This document shows positions 32,490 to 44,097 of a stretch of DNA of 64,000 nucleotides, one piece after another. The notes under the pieces are model-generated. The model saw only the letters and a list, made by a program, of their open reading frames with translations. It did not search any database and was not told the origin of the DNA. The DNA lies in assembly GCF_039555335.1 (NCBI RefSeq), contig NC_092647.1, positions 16,292,094-16,356,093 on the forward strand, read 5' to 3'. Source of the stretch: Amphiura filiformis. Its lineage: Eukaryota > Echinodermata > Ophiuroidea > Amphilepidida > Amphiuridae. The position numbers were made by a program, and so were the translations under genes. Position 1 is the first letter of the stretch. Each line of letters begins with the position of its first letter.

Positions 32490-33160
32490 TTGCCAACAAC
32501 ACAAAATGAAAAACAAACAAGATAGCATACAGTTAAGTTTTCTATCTACACTGGATATAATTTTTAATTTTCACAGCCAATTTACAATGTAGTAAATCAA
32601 TGTCCTTATTGCAATATAATAACAATATCTTACACCAATTTATTGGAAATAAAAAAATGATTTGATGCAATTAACATAATTAATAAGACTGAACCGATAA
32701 TCGTATTGGTTATCGAATCTGTACAGATACATGTGCGTCATCGGTCAAATATGTTAGAATAATTTTCACAAATTCAGTTTGTTCCAATGGGACTTAAAGC
32801 CATATTAAAACATTCTCTTACAAAATAGATCAGCATTTCTTTGCCATAAAATGTTAGCTTTAAATGTCAGATATTATCCCCTTTTATTTTTGAGCCGAAT
32901 AACTAAGGCAAAGCAAAGAAAATTGGAATTTACTACCAGCGCTGATGTCACCAATGTGTATCACTCATTCGGTTGTGTTATGATGCAATCCTTTGTTGTG
33001 TAGATCACCATGCCGCATGTCATGTACGTACTGTGTTATGAACATTGTGTATGCGTTTGACTAATAATTCCATCGTAATACGGTTCCTGAGTTTCATTCA
33101 AAATCTCGGATTTCGACAAAACTACAGCATCTAGAGTCTTGATTTTTACAGGGTATGTTG
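32490..33160. other. No gene or repeat recognised
   Basis: AT-rich sequence without convincing frames. Confidence 0.45.
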
Positions 33161-33162
33161 GC

Positions 33163-33450
33163 TTAACCCTAACCCAACTAGGACTCACTAAAGCTCACTA
33201 TTAAAACCACTCTGCGTGCATGCATTCCACGGGACTTGATGACGCAATCAGACCAAGTCATATATACCCAGGGAATCGCTGGCGGGCCAACGTCACCTGT
33301 GTAGCTACATGCTGGGGATCTTCTGCGTGGCATGCGAGGGGTCCGAGGTTCAATCCCGGGGTGCCAAGTGACTTTCTTCTTCTTCTACGCTACGGTTTCC
33401 TTCCTGCTTTCCCTTCCGATAGCCAAAAACCACGGGTAGGGTTAGGGTTA
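33163..33450 (+). repeat. SINE-like unit with telomere-like inverted ends, copy 1
   Basis: It starts TTAACCCTAACCCAACTAGG and ends GGGTAGGGTTAGGGTTA, so the ends are inverted TTAGGG-type words. Inside, on the plus strand, GAGGTTCAATCCCGG matches a pol III B box and TGTAGCTACATGCTGG is an A-box-like upstream block. A second copy follows at 33481-33772. Confidence 0.75.
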
Positions 33451-33480
33451 GTGACCATGCATGTTTTCCTATATGCTTCC

Positions 33481-33772
33481 TTAACCCTAACCCAACTAGG
33501 ACTCACTAAAGCTCACTATTAAAACCACTCTGCGTGCATGCATTCCACGGGACTTGATGACGCAATCAGACCAAGTCATATATACCCAGGGAATCGCTGG
33601 CGGGCCAACGCCACCTGTGTAGCTACATGCTGGGGATCTTCTGCGTGGCATGCGAGGGGTCTGAGGTTCGAATCCTGGGGGTGCCAAGTGACTTTCTTCT
33701 TCATCTTCTCTCCTTTTTCGTTCCTTCTTTCCCTTCCGATAGCCAAAAAACCACGGGTAGGGTTAGGGTTAA
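33481..33772 (+). repeat. SINE-like unit with telomere-like inverted ends, copy 2
   Basis: A near-identical head-to-tail copy with 318-bp period. Its ends are TTAACCCTAACCC and GGGTTAGGGTTAA. The B box reads GAGGTTCGAATCCTGG. The frames seen here in both copies are repeat-derived. Confidence 0.8.
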
Positions 33773-34033
33773 TAAAGTACAACATAATCGTGTAAAAAAA
33801 TTGAAAAATATTGAGGGCGTCCTCCTCAGCAAATGTTATAATATGGCTTTAACTTTAAGCATTCTTTGGGATCTTTAAAAAAAATCGAACCACCGACCCA
33901 AATAAATTTTGAGCTGAAAGGGCAAACAGTCCTTTTTTGGGCGGCCTAATATTAATGTTTTTTCAATGATAATTATAATTGTACCAATTATCTTCAACTA
34001 CCCCCCCCTTTTATTTTTAATTTTAATTGTTCT

Positions 34034-34190
34034 CAGTGGCGTAGCGTGGGTCATCATATTGGGTGGGGGCACCGGGTCTGATTGGGGGGCGCAAGCTGTT
34101 TTTCAGACATTTTCCTATAGATGAGATTTTAACAAATTTCAGATTGATTGGGGGCACATGCCCCCATGCCTCTATGACGCTACGCCAGTG
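34034..34190. mobile_element. hAT-type MITE (CAGTGGCGTAGC...GCTACGCCAGTG)
   Basis: 157 bp with the exact 8-bp duplication ATTGTTCT at 34026-34033 and 34191-34198. CAGTGGCGTAGC is a common hAT terminus in animals. Confidence 0.93.
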
Positions 34191-34351
34191 ATTGTTCTGT
34201 TGTTCAGTTCCCAATTCTGATGAGTGGGGTTTGCCTGACAGCCTTACATGCATATTGCAGAAATAGTAAATTATGAAAACTTTGTTATTGACTTGAGTTG
34301 AGTTACAAAACATTTGTACTAGGCTAATGTGTTCATGGAGTGAAACAATTA

Positions 34352-34560
34352 CTGTAAAAGTAGAAATTTTATGAAGTTTTTATTTTCGCAAATTTTGCTA
34401 GTTGACATTAAATCGCGAAAATAAAACCTTGTGAAAATATCCTTTGTCAATAGAGATGCCTTACAATTAATGAAGATACCGAGAAATTAAATTCTCGCGT
34501 ATTTTCTGACAACTATAAAATCGCGAAAATATCTGCACAAGAAAATTTCTACTTTTACAG
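34352..34560. mobile_element. Tc1/mariner-like MITE, TA target
   Basis: CTGTAAAAGTAGAAATTTT faces AAAATTTCTACTTTTACAG with TA on both sides. Inner blocks ATCGCGAAAATA and TATTTTCGC are mirrored. Confidence 0.88.
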
Positions 34561-34672
34561 TACCATGTACTGTTAAAAAAATATACAGGTACATTCTCCG
34601 GATTGGGTAAATTTCCTCTGCATATTTGGAAGTACATACGTTGAAAGCAAAATTAAACTTCTACGCTACTTT

Positions 34673-34888
34673 GGTACCCTGAGCACTACCTGCCGATCTA
34701 TCATTGCCTCTGATTGGTCAATTATATGATGATATCTTCACTTTAATCACCAATCAGAATATATCTTTGCAAATAATTCACCCCAATTTTTTTGCGTGGT
34801 GAATTATTCTAACAATGTTGCTGATTGGTCTAATCGATAATGAAAACTTTTTTTTGGCCAATCGGCAGGTAGTTCTCATGGGGTTAAT
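34673..34888. mobile_element. TIR element family D, intact copy
   Basis: CCCTGAGCACTACCTGCCGA at the left faces GGCCAATCGGCAGGTAGTTC and TCATGGGGTTAA at the right. It contains CTGATTGGTCAATTATATGA and its inverted relatives. Confidence 0.85.
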
Positions 34889-35294
34889 GTGTCTATCTCC
34901 TGTGATCTGTCATCAGGATCAGAAACAACCATCGCTGCTCTATATAAAAGGGTTCTCATCTACACCTGTGACATCGGAGGTGTCTCCACCGTTAGCAATG
35001 TCTTCGGAACAATAACATCCACTGAATACTCTGGTTGACCCGTTGAAAGCGCTCCCGTGAGCTGAGTGTACCACATTTGAGTAGCATAGAAGTTTAATTT
35101 TGCTTTCTATTTACGCTTACCGCTACGTATGAATATACATCATAAAAATACATGTTTGGATTTTTTTACAAGTTAACACTTAACTTAACATCAAGTTGTG
35201 AGTTGCTGTAGAGACTTAAAAAAATGTAAACCCAGGGGCTGAACTGGAGCAGTCTTTAGTGACTAAGAGTTACATAGCATTCGAGGTCAATTTA

Positions 35295-35366
35295 TCCTTG
35301 ACCAAGATTTGAACCTGGGACCCTGGGTATCTAGACCAGCGCTCTTACCAACTAACCTATCAAGGA
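35295..35366 (-). pseudogene. tRNA-like sequence (probable tRNA pseudogene or SINE head)
   Basis: The 72-nt minus-strand sequence has a perfect 7-bp acceptor stem (TCCTTGA with TCAAGGA) and a paired T arm with loop TTCAAAT. Its box A-like block is TAGGTTAGTTGG and its B box is GGTTCAAATC. The D stem has a mismatch and the anticodon stem has a mismatch at its loop end (CTAGATA loop). This is better than random but not a confident functional tRNA. Confidence 0.5.
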
Positions 35367-35939
35367 AGCCAATAGACCTTTTCAAATCAAAGTTTTCCAA
35401 AGTTTGTTATGGATGACCCCGTTTACAATTCCGGGTCATCGACGCTAACGCAAACACAACTATTACGTCTAAACACAAATCTGCATGAAAGACACGGTCA
35501 CCCTCAATTTTTGTAGAATTTTTACTTTTTGCATGCTTGTAATGCCAAATGGTGCGCTAAAATACCATGTGAAATACTAAGTCTGAAGAATTTATTTACT
35601 CTTAACCAGGCGGTTTTCGAGAGTCTTGCATGCTTTAGGACTGGAAAAAATGGAGATGACCAAAATAGGTCATCCATCCATCCCTAAAGTTATTACAAAG
35701 TCTTAACTTTGGCAAGACAAAAATCAACAAAATTCAAAGTTCAATGTTACCCCTCTCTTTCCTTACACTTTTTTTGGTCAAAATAAACCTTCTTTTTGCC
35801 CAGAACAGCTGATTTTGCATGCATGCATGCATACAGCAATTTCCATCAAACTTGATCCACCTTTGGGGCTAAAAACAGCTGATTTTACATGCATACAGTT
35901 AACTCGAACCACTTTTGGGCTAAAATTTGTTACCAAATT

Positions 35940-36085
35940 CTTGTGGCTAGCAGAGGTAGCGCCAGGGGGCATTCCCCCCAATTTTTCTTACCACCCAGTT
36001 TGCCCCCCCTTTTTTTTAGGACCCCCAAAAAAAATTCACTTTGCCTCCCCCATATACACTCCCGAAAAAAATTACTGGTGCTAGA
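35940..36085. mobile_element. Probable hAT-type MITE
   Basis: AGGTAGCGCCAGGGGGC at the left and CCCGAAAAAAATTACTGGTG at the right, with poly-C/poly-A blocks like those of 6840-7029 and 18308-18464. I could not find clean target duplications. Confidence 0.5.
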
Positions 36086-36095
36086 GAAGTAGGAG

Positions 36096-37965
36096 AGATA
36101 TGGTCATTTTCACGGTAAAGGGTGTAACTTTGGATTTTTAACATTTTAATCCGTGGTGTTCTAATAAAGCCACAGAATTCCATGATTTTTGGCCACATAA
36201 GTCATCTAGTTAGCAGCTACCTTGGGTAGCATAATCAGCTTTGGGAGTTACTCATGCTCAGTTTTAGCAGGCTTAAATGTACTTAATATTGCCATTTTGA
36301 AAAACTATAAAAACAGTAACATTTTTGTAAAACCCTGTGTTTTCTTCAGTTAGTTCATGGATAATTTTTCTTATCCTGAAAGTACAGTCATATGTTCAGT
36401 AAACACTGCCACATTAGATTTAATTGTGAACGGCCCTGTATTTTTGAGAACCGGACTTCGATATTTATCGCTTCGAGGCTTCATTTTCCGTTAACAATTG
36501 TTAACAAACTTTGTGGGTGTAGCTTTGGTTCATAATTCTTGGTTATTTCTTCACTTCTTCTTGATTCATAACAGTTGTTATCTTAACTTGAAATGGGTAA
36601 CAAAAATTAGCCGATTTGCAAGCTTTTAAAATTTTTATAAAATCTTGACTTCAAATAGCCGCTTTTCCGTTAACTTTTTGAAGCCTCCGAAACAAACTGT
36701 TCAGCAAGCTTGTGCAAATATAAATAAAAGAGCTCATCCAATCTATTTATTAAAATGTAGCAAACTAGATCCTCAAGTCACATGTTTTTAAATCGTGGAG
36801 ATATATATCACCGCTTGAAAATGGGACCCAATACAAACTTTCCGTTAACAATTGAAGCCTCCGAAACAAATGAAGCCTCCAAAACAACAGTAAACTTAAT
36901 TATCATCTATGCATATCTAAATTGGTGTGTTTCATACTGATATCTGCATTGTAATTATTACTTGATATGTGCAGAATGTCATAAATTTAAAAAAAAATTG
37001 ACATTATGGTTAATGTTTGAAAAATATACTGATACCTTAAAAAGCCTGTTTCGGAGGCTTCACGTGCAAAAAACACCATACTTAACAAATGGGTGAAAAA
37101 ATTAATGTGTGATAAATCTACAATATCTGCCGCATAGAATCATTGATTCAATACACACAAGAAAATAACAGCTTAGATGATCCCAACACTGTTGTTTTCA
37201 AAAAAAACTACTTCTGCAATGTTTAACAATTGTTAACATGAAGCCTCCGAAACAAAAAAAATGACTTGCTGTGATAATTTAATTTTTGTCACAACTGAAA
37301 TTCAATACTTAGAAGCAAAGCATGAAAACTGGTAATTGTGATATTTTTTACCTATTTTTTTATGTCAACTTGTAGTAGTTAGCTAAATATTTTACTTTTA
37401 TGATCACCTGTGTTGTTAACTGAAGCCTCCGAAACACAAATCGCTTGAATTGCCAATTCTAAAAAATAACTCCAATTTCTGTGAAACTTGGCTGGGAGGT
37501 TCCTTTCATCAAGTAGTATTTGTACATGAAGTTAGACATTCAAATTATTTTAGGAACCCAATTAAAACTTAAAAATATGTTTAAGGTTTGGAAATTTCCA
37601 TTGTAAATGACACTTGATGTTAAAAATTTTCAAAACTGCAATTACAACCATAGCAAAACATGGTATAAAATTTAACTTATATCTGTTGACTTACTTTGGA
37701 ATGGAATTTCACATGTATTCCAGCTTTCATGTCAAAATTTTCTGAGGTTATGTAAAATACATTTTTTCTTAGATTTTAACCAAAATGTTATGCAAATGTC
37801 AAATTTTTATTAGAAATCAAAAGGTTTAAGCCTTGAAACATTATTTTACTTGAAATTAAGTTGCTTCTATGCATGATTTCAGTAAACAGAAACATATTTA
37901 AGTGGTTTGAAATTTTGACCCTAAAAATCAAAAGTTACACCCTTTACCGTGAAAATGACCATATA
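36096..37965. mobile_element. 1.87-kb TIR element with periodic TGAAGCCTCCGAAACA motif
   Basis: ATATGGTCATTTTCACGGTA, AAGGGTGTAACTTT at the left faces AAAGTTACACCCTTTACCGT, GAAAATGACCATAT at the right. TGAAGCCTCCGAAACA occurs at 36679, 36853, 36871 (one change), 37239 and 37421, inverted at 37047, and as a diverged inverted half near 36475. Spacing is about 175-208 bp. GTTAACAATTGTTAAC palindromes lie beside several copies. No protein is encoded. Confidence 0.88.
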
Positions 37966-38319
37966 TGATCTGGAACCTTGAGCCTAAATATTACATTATT
38001 ACACTTCAATACCATCGGCTTCCTTGATAGCTCATAGGCACACAGATCCTTGAAACTCTGTTCAAGGATGCCAAGGATGAAATTTTGTCAAGTTCCTTGG
38101 CTAAATGGGCATGAAGCACTTTTTGATTGTTACATTGACAGAATGCAAAATGGACAAAATGCATTACATGCACAAAAAGATTACTACGACGCGACCAAAG
38201 TCTACCTGAATCTGTTTCATTAGTCAAGTTGTTAGCAACAATTGACAGCAAAAACATAATACTTCTTGCAAATGTGAACAAACTTATTACCCAATTTTTA
38301 GTCTGGTGGCAGACCAAGG

Positions 38320-39041
38320 TAGGATGGTTTTGCCAATTTTTCTTTCTTGATTATTGTTCTATAGGTGGTGCAAAGTAAGATTCCAAGGGGTATAAAATTG
38401 GCACCCCTGGGCAATTCTGTGATAGCCAAGGTCAAAGTTTATACCGGGGTCATAAATACAAACTGGTCTAATTTTGTCCATTAATTTGTGCACCAAACTA
38501 CACACATGGATCAAACACAGAACCATCTACGTGTACACATAAAATCCATACTTTAATTAGGGGCATTTTATGCAATGATGTAAACTATGTAAAAAAGGTA
38601 GTACAGCAAAATAGGTCATTGCTATTGATTCCTAAATGTATTGCTGATTTTCCCTGAACGGTCACCTAGGCAACGAGTCGTTACAGACAGTTGTAACTGT
38701 GAGATTAAACAGTACTTTAAACCAACAATTTGAAACCATTTTCATCCAATGGAGCATTTGCTGTGTTTTAGCCCCTGTTGATCTTCAAATGTAACCTCTT
38801 GGCTTACAATTCCAGAACAATAAGTTGTAGATAGGTCAAATTATACATTTTTCTAAACCTGCTGACCAGAGGAACATTTTGGTATGAGTTTTAAACAAAA
38901 TTTTAAAATAATAAACTTTGACCTTAGAAATCTTGAATTGCCCCGGGATGAAAAATTCTACACCCATAATCTCATTTTGTACCTTCCATAGAAAAATAAT
39001 CAGTGAAAAAAAAACCACTTCAACTGGCAAAACCATCTAAC
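38320..39041. mobile_element. TIR element, ~100-bp arms
   Basis: AGGATGGTTTTGCCA, TTGATTATT and CCCCTGGGCAATTC at the left face GAATTGCCCCGGGATG, AAAATAATCAGTG and TGGCAAAACCATCTAA at the right. Confidence 0.78.
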
Positions 39042-39049
39042 CTGATAAA

Positions 39050-40070
39050 ACAATAGTTTGCAGCCGGACTATTTTACATGTATGGATAAAGTTTATGAAT
39101 AACAAACTATACTACAGTCTGTTAAGCATAAGGTGACCCCTATGACCCCGTCCATTAACCTCATACACCCTGTCCAAAGTCATGTTCTATCTTTCTCTAA
39201 ATGGATCTATAACAACTAAAGCATGTTCTACCATAAGTTTGCAACAAAACATTTATGATCTGTGCATTTTGATGTCTACAGGTCATGTTCCACCTTATAC
39301 TGGATACACTATAGACGAGTTGACCTCAATGTTTATCAACAATGGCAAGGGACTGGTATATCGATATGCTTGAGTGAACCCCATGCAACGACTACACTGT
39401 TCAATAGCCTTATAGTGATGCGGCGGGAGTTTTAAAAACACAAGCCCTGAACAAAATATGATGCGCAGGCATACTGTCAGACAAAAAACAATGGAAATTG
39501 GGATGATGCGTGCGCCTACATGTACTGCCAGGCATTGACGCCATAAGTCAACTTATCTATAGGCTTGAAATCTTATCCAGTTTGCTTTCATTTATACTTG
39601 ATACTAGGATTCCAAGTCAGGAATCGAATCAAATCACTACAATGTACATGTATAGTATACACTGTATTTTTTATCACTTACAAAAATAATAAAAATAAAG
39701 AACTAAAAAGTATATGTATTAACAAATTAATTAATGTAAATGAAATTTTAAACATAAACATACACATGAACATTTAGAATGCAAGCAAGATAGAGACAAC
39801 AAAACAGTCAAATTACAATTATAACATAGTATGTACATCAACAATTCTACAGGCGTTCAAAATTGTATATTACAATGAGTCGCTGTACACATTAATTCAT
39901 TCCACAGACCTGTAGCAGCCAACTTTAAACTCCAGAAAAATGTAGGGAAACAAATACCGGTAATCATATGTGATGCGATCAAGCAAAATCAGTCGGAACT
40001 TGGAAATATTAGATTTTCAGTTTCTTATAGGATAGTAAATATCCACAGCAGCTAAAGGGAGTATTCTAGG
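39050..40070. other. No gene seen
   Basis: AT-rich stretch with only short frames lacking motifs. Confidence 0.45.
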
Positions 40071-40724
40071 GCTGCTAAGAATACGCAATTGCGTTATTTA
40101 CGCCGCAATTTATGCGTATTTTGGCTCCAATTATGCTTTTTGACATTTTGAAAAAATCTATAAAAAAAAAAAAAAATTTGGAGAGTCCCTGGACCTAACA
40201 TCAAGTGCTACCATCATTAAAAAAAATTTTTTTAAAGATACAAAAAAATTACAAGTTTGTATCCAAATGGGACCAATTTGTAACTTGTGTTCACTTCAAA
40301 ATCTATCTAAGATATAGACTTGTGTACAAGACCAATGCATTTTTATATCTTCAATAGACTACTAGTATGCAGTGAACACTTACAAATCGGTCTCATTTGG
40401 ATACAAACTTGTAATTTTTTTGTATCTTTTTTCCAAAAAATTTTTTTTAAATAATGATTGCAGTACCTCACTCTAGGTCAAGGGACTTTCTAAATCCGCA
40501 AAATATTTTTTTTTAAACGCAATTTTTCTTTCTTTTTTTTTCTTTATTTTTTTTTTTTTTTTTTTTTCCAATTTTTTTCAATGATGGTAGCACTTGATGT
40601 TAGGCCCAGGGACTCTCCAAATCCGCTGAAAAAAAAAAAAAATTAAAAATCGCCAAAAATTTTTGGCGGGAAATCGCGGATTTTTGCGTTTTTTGGCCTC
40701 CAAAATCGCGTATTCTTAGCAGGC
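40071..40724. mobile_element. Nested palindromic element with GCTGCTAAGAATACGC ends
   Basis: GCTGCTAAGAATACGCAATT faces AATCGCGTATTCTTAGCAGG. Inside are two further inverted layers: GGACCTAACATCAAGTGCTA against TAGCACTTGATGTTAGGCCC, and TTGTATCCAAATGGGACCAA against CGGTCTCATTTGGATACAAA. Long A/T runs fill the gaps. Confidence 0.85.
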
Positions 40725-41388
40725 CTAGAGTATCCCATTATGCTTTGCGGTACCATTATAAAACTAAACATGTCAAAAAATGTACACAAAATCCCTCACT
40801 TCAACTTTCAATTACTCGCTTAAATCAGGGGAGCTTAGACTTTTGTTTGAAAAAATATGATCCTTGAAGTATAGTGAAACTATCCATAGCTCTCAATATC
40901 TAAGCAGCTCTTGTTTTGCATTTGCTCTGGAGTATGCAGAATTGCAGATATACTGCAATGTATGATGGGGTACTCCTTTCAGCTGCTGTGGTAAATACCA
41001 TTTGCAAAGCTGCATTTTGCAGTTCCACATTGAAATTGAACAACCAGTTCCAAAGATATGAGCAATTAAAGAGTTTCCAAAACAACAGAAAACAAAAGGA
41101 AATACATGTACATATCCTTTGTTTGGCTAAATCTCAAAATCAATATTTTTGAGATCTGACTGATTTTGCTTGATCGCGTCACATATTATGCATCATGAGT
41201 TCACAAGAAAATGTTGAATAATGCCAAACAAAATGCGATTATTACAGTACGGTACTTACTCTTATTATATTCAATTCAATCTTTCACAGTGAGTCACATT
41301 TTACAACATTACTGAGAATTTGCAAATATTAGGCTTGCAATATTCAAATCCACAAATGACAAAATTGATCTCATTCACATATTAGGCC

Positions 41389-41780
41389 CATGAAAGTCAA
41401 TTCCGAGTTTATCGTCCCTTTTTTTTCCTGGGTTGGTGAGGTGACTTTTTCATTTTTCATTATTTCATCAGATTTCATTATTGACCTAAAATGCGTGTTG
41501 ATTTAAAGCCACACTCATACATGTTATTTATAAACAGGTTTTTATATGGGTAGGGACTAGAAAAGTAAGAAAAGAGCCTGGTTTTGCTTCCAAGTTATGA
41601 ATTTATATGTTTTACAAACAAAAATATATGTTTCCAATTGCTAAAACTGGTGAAAACACCGATACTTTCAAAATAATGAATTATTTAGGCATTTTTGAAA
41701 ATGTGACGTGGGTGTTTTTGGTTTCCAAAAAGTGACGCGGGCGGGGGACGATAAACACAGAATCGACTTTCACACGCCTT
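41389..41780. mobile_element. TIR element family F, full copy
   Basis: GGCCCATGAAAGTCAATTCC, GAGTTTATCGTCCC at the left faces GGGACGATAAACACAGAATC, GACTTTCACACGCC at the right. TTA precedes and follows, again PIF/Harbinger-like. A relative in inverse orientation is at 13365-13694. Confidence 0.8.
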
Positions 41781-41832
41781 ACCCAGGGCTTCATACAAGA
41801 TTTACCTAGTACAAATAATTAATTAATGTATC

Positions 41833-42049
41833 CAGGGACTGCCTTTTGAAAGGAGTGAGAGCAATCACTCCTCTACAGCTCTTAAGTTGCATTTGAAAGA
41901 ACAATTTATAGCTCTTCTAGATGACTCGTTAAATTCTTTATGCTTTAATGGCCACATGTGTAAACAGCTCTTCTAAAGCTATTCTTGAAGAGACCAGAAG
42001 AGCATTCTACACTCTACAGCTCTTCTCATTTTCAAAAGGCAGTCTCTGT
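41833..42049. mobile_element. hAT-like MITE with iterated AGCTCTTCT word
   Basis: CAGGGACTGCCTTTTGAAA faces TTTTCAAAAGGCAGTCTCTG. CAGCTCTTCT, TAGCTCTTCT and inverted GAAGAGC words recur at least seven times. Target duplication unclear. Confidence 0.75.
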
Positions 42050-42262
42050 ATATCTCCCACGAGCAGTTTTGTAAAATGTTATCAATGTTATCTGTAGTTT
42101 ACATTAACTGAATTGGTCCGACACAAAACCCCCATACCCTAACAGAACATACATACATGTACATTATTGTAAGCACCAACAAAATCTACAACAACATAAT
42201 GGCTAATTGACATCACAAATTGTCACTATTTTGCTTATTGTTGCCTTTATTCTACTACAGAA

Positions 42263-42790
42263 CACTGTAAAGCATGAAACGTCTGTATGCATTAAATTAT
42301 GCGACTATGCGTGTGTAATTGATTCACCAAATATTCATGCACGCAAATATTTCTTCTTCCTATAGGCCTTTAAGGTGGTATTACACCCCTTGATAAATTT
42401 TGTGACTAATTATGTATTTTTCTCAAAAAATAACTAAACACTGGTAACAAAAGTTATGTATATTATAGGGGCAAGGACTCCAGTGGTTCATTATGTTAAA
42501 TTGGGTACAGTCTAGCAGTACCTCTTTTCTTATCATAAATACATACCACTTGTCTTGAATCACTGAAATTCCAGTGCAGTAACTTGATTCCTTGCCCCTA
42601 TACATAACTTTTGTTACCAGTGTGTTATTATTTTTTGAGAAAAATGTAAAAATAGTCGCAAATTTATCAGGGGGTGTAGTACCACCTTAAAAGGAAATGT
42701 AAAAATATGCGAAAATTTCATGTCGCTGGGAACTTGGGTTCTCTCCAAAATGCAAATTATTAATGCCGCGAAAATATCATGCTTTACAGT
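42263..42790. mobile_element. TIR element (ACTGTAAAGCATGA ends) with nested family C MITE
   Basis: ACTGTAAAGCATGAAAC at the left faces ATCATGCTTTACAGT at the right; AATATTCATGC and TTCATG-type blocks are mirrored. The complete family C copy 42370-42690 is inserted inside. Confidence 0.8.
42370..42690. mobile_element. MITE family C, complete copy
   Basis: TTAAGGTGGTATTACACCCC faces GGGGGTGTAGTACCACCTTAA-type end. The two halves also mirror GGTAACAAAAGTTATGTATA and GGGGCAAGGA. Nested in 42263-42790. Confidence 0.88.
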
Positions 42791-42849
42791 ACTTGGGACA
42801 CAAAATAAAATAATGCTCCATCCTCCACTCTACTCCACAGGTGCTATAA

Positions 42850-43434
42850 TACACTACTCAAAGAAATCAAAGGACCAGATTTATTTATTAGCATTTTGCA
42901 AAAACAGCATTAACCTTGTAAATCAGACGAGTGTTGTTTCATTCAGTCATGCTTACAAATAGGTAACCAAGCCTGGAAATAAGTGCGCACGGGGAGCAAA
43001 TTTGCCCTCATAAAGACATAAATTGCTCCTGGTTCTTGTAAAAGTCACATGAACCAGGAGCAATTTATTTTAGAAAATTGCTCCTGGTTCCAGTTTTTGC
43101 ACTTGATGCAGTAGTGCTGGATGGAATGCTATTGTACTTGTAGAAAAGGATTTAATATTTTACTATTTGAAAAATGCTCCTGTTTCTTCAAATATTGCTC
43201 CTGGTGCTGGTAAAATCCCAGTGAGCCAAAAGCAATGTTCAAAAACAAATTGCTCCTGGTTCCAGTCTGCTTATTTCCAGGCTTGTATAGGTAACATAAC
43301 ACTTGCACTAACTACCAAGTACTGATGCTCTGAGACACGGCAAAACACCTTGGTTAGCACCATAGAACAAAAAAAGAATGTAGGCAAAATCCAGATTGTC
43401 AGATTCTGATCTTTTCAATTTTTTGAGTAGTGTA
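42850..43434. mobile_element. Tc1/mariner-like TIR element with nested hAT-like MITE
   Basis: ACACTACTCAAAGAAATCAA at the left faces TTTTTTGAGTAGTGTAT at the right, with GGACCAGATTT against AGATTCTGATC further in. TA borders both ends. The element 42968-43285 is inside. Confidence 0.78.
42968..43285. mobile_element. hAT-like MITE with iterated TTGCTCCTGGTTC word
   Basis: CAAGCCTGGAAATAAG faces CTTATTTCCAGGCTTG perfectly. ATAGGTAAC lies at 42959-42967 and again at 43287-43295, one base off the right end. TTGCTCCTGGTTC-like words occur six times on both strands. Confidence 0.85.
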
Positions 43435-43498
43435 TAAGGGATATAGGGGATTTTGATGATCACGGTGGCCTAAACACACTGCATACATTGTACATGGT

Positions 43499-43668
43499 CA
43501 GGCCTGGAAAATATGCTTATTTCCCGCAAGAGAGATAAATTTCCCTCCAACTTGGCAGGATTTCCCACCATTTCTTATGTATTTCTTTATCCAGAAAAGC
43601 AAAATTTCCCTTCAAATGACAAAATTTCCCAGAAAGGAGATTTCTGAATTGCCTGTTTTTCCAGGCTG
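43499..43668. mobile_element. hAT-type MITE with iterated AATTTCCC word
   Basis: CAGGCCTGGAAAA faces TTTTTCCAGGCTG. The exact 8-bp duplication TACATGGT is at 43491-43498 and 43669-43676. AAATTTCCC occurs about five times. Confidence 0.9.
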
Positions 43669-43769
43669 TACATGGTTGCCTCTTTGTGGACAAGTGGAGA
43701 TGGTTGTGGCTTGCAAAATCGCTCCTGATGTACTCTGTGAGAATTTACACAAACTATGCCTGGGAACAT

Positions 43770-43775
43770 TTTATT
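43770..43775 (-). promoter_or_regulatory. AATAAA polyadenylation signal candidate
   Basis: Minus-strand AATAAA about 30 nt after the TAA stop of the gene at 43804-45656; position and orientation fit. Confidence 0.5.
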
Positions 43776-43803
43776 TTGAGTGAGCTCGCCGACTCCAACA
43801 CAG

Positions 43804-44097
43804 TTAGCGAATACTGTGCGTCTTGTAGTAGCTGATTGTGTCTGCACTATGCTGTTTTTGCTGCTGCTCATACTTCTTGAATGGCGCCTGCTGCTCCGGT
43901 GATAATGCTTCATCTTCGCACACCAGGAGCACGTCCAGCTTGCTGTTGCTGGGCTTCGTTAGGCTGGTTAGCTTGGCGCTGGTAGCAGGACTCATCTTCG
44001 CCATCTTGGTTGAGTTCTTCACATTATTTGTCTGCTTCCTCTTCACCGAGATGATCTGGATATCATCGCCGCTGTTGGCTTGATTAGCATTACTTGT
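43804..44097 (-). CDS. Cysteine-pair protein exon 2
   Basis: 294 bp, 97 codons plus TAA. It begins TSNANQANSGDDIQIISVKR, is Ser/Thr/Lys-rich, contains LDVLLVCEDEALSPEQQ and ends THSIR. A strong pyrimidine tract precedes it. Confidence 0.62.
   Translation of the reverse strand, partial: TSNANQANSGDDIQIISVKRKQTNNVKNSTKMAKMSPATSAKLTSLTKPSNSKLDVLLVCEDEALSPEQQAPFKKYEQQQKQHSADTISYYKTHSIR

Noticed and set aside
33163-33772. Interstitial telomere
   Set aside because: Only two or three TTAGGG-like words occur at each end of an interspersed unit; no array is present.
38006-38317. 103-codon minus frame as a gene
   Set aside because: Composition is somewhat coding-like, but no family, start context or partner exon is convincing.
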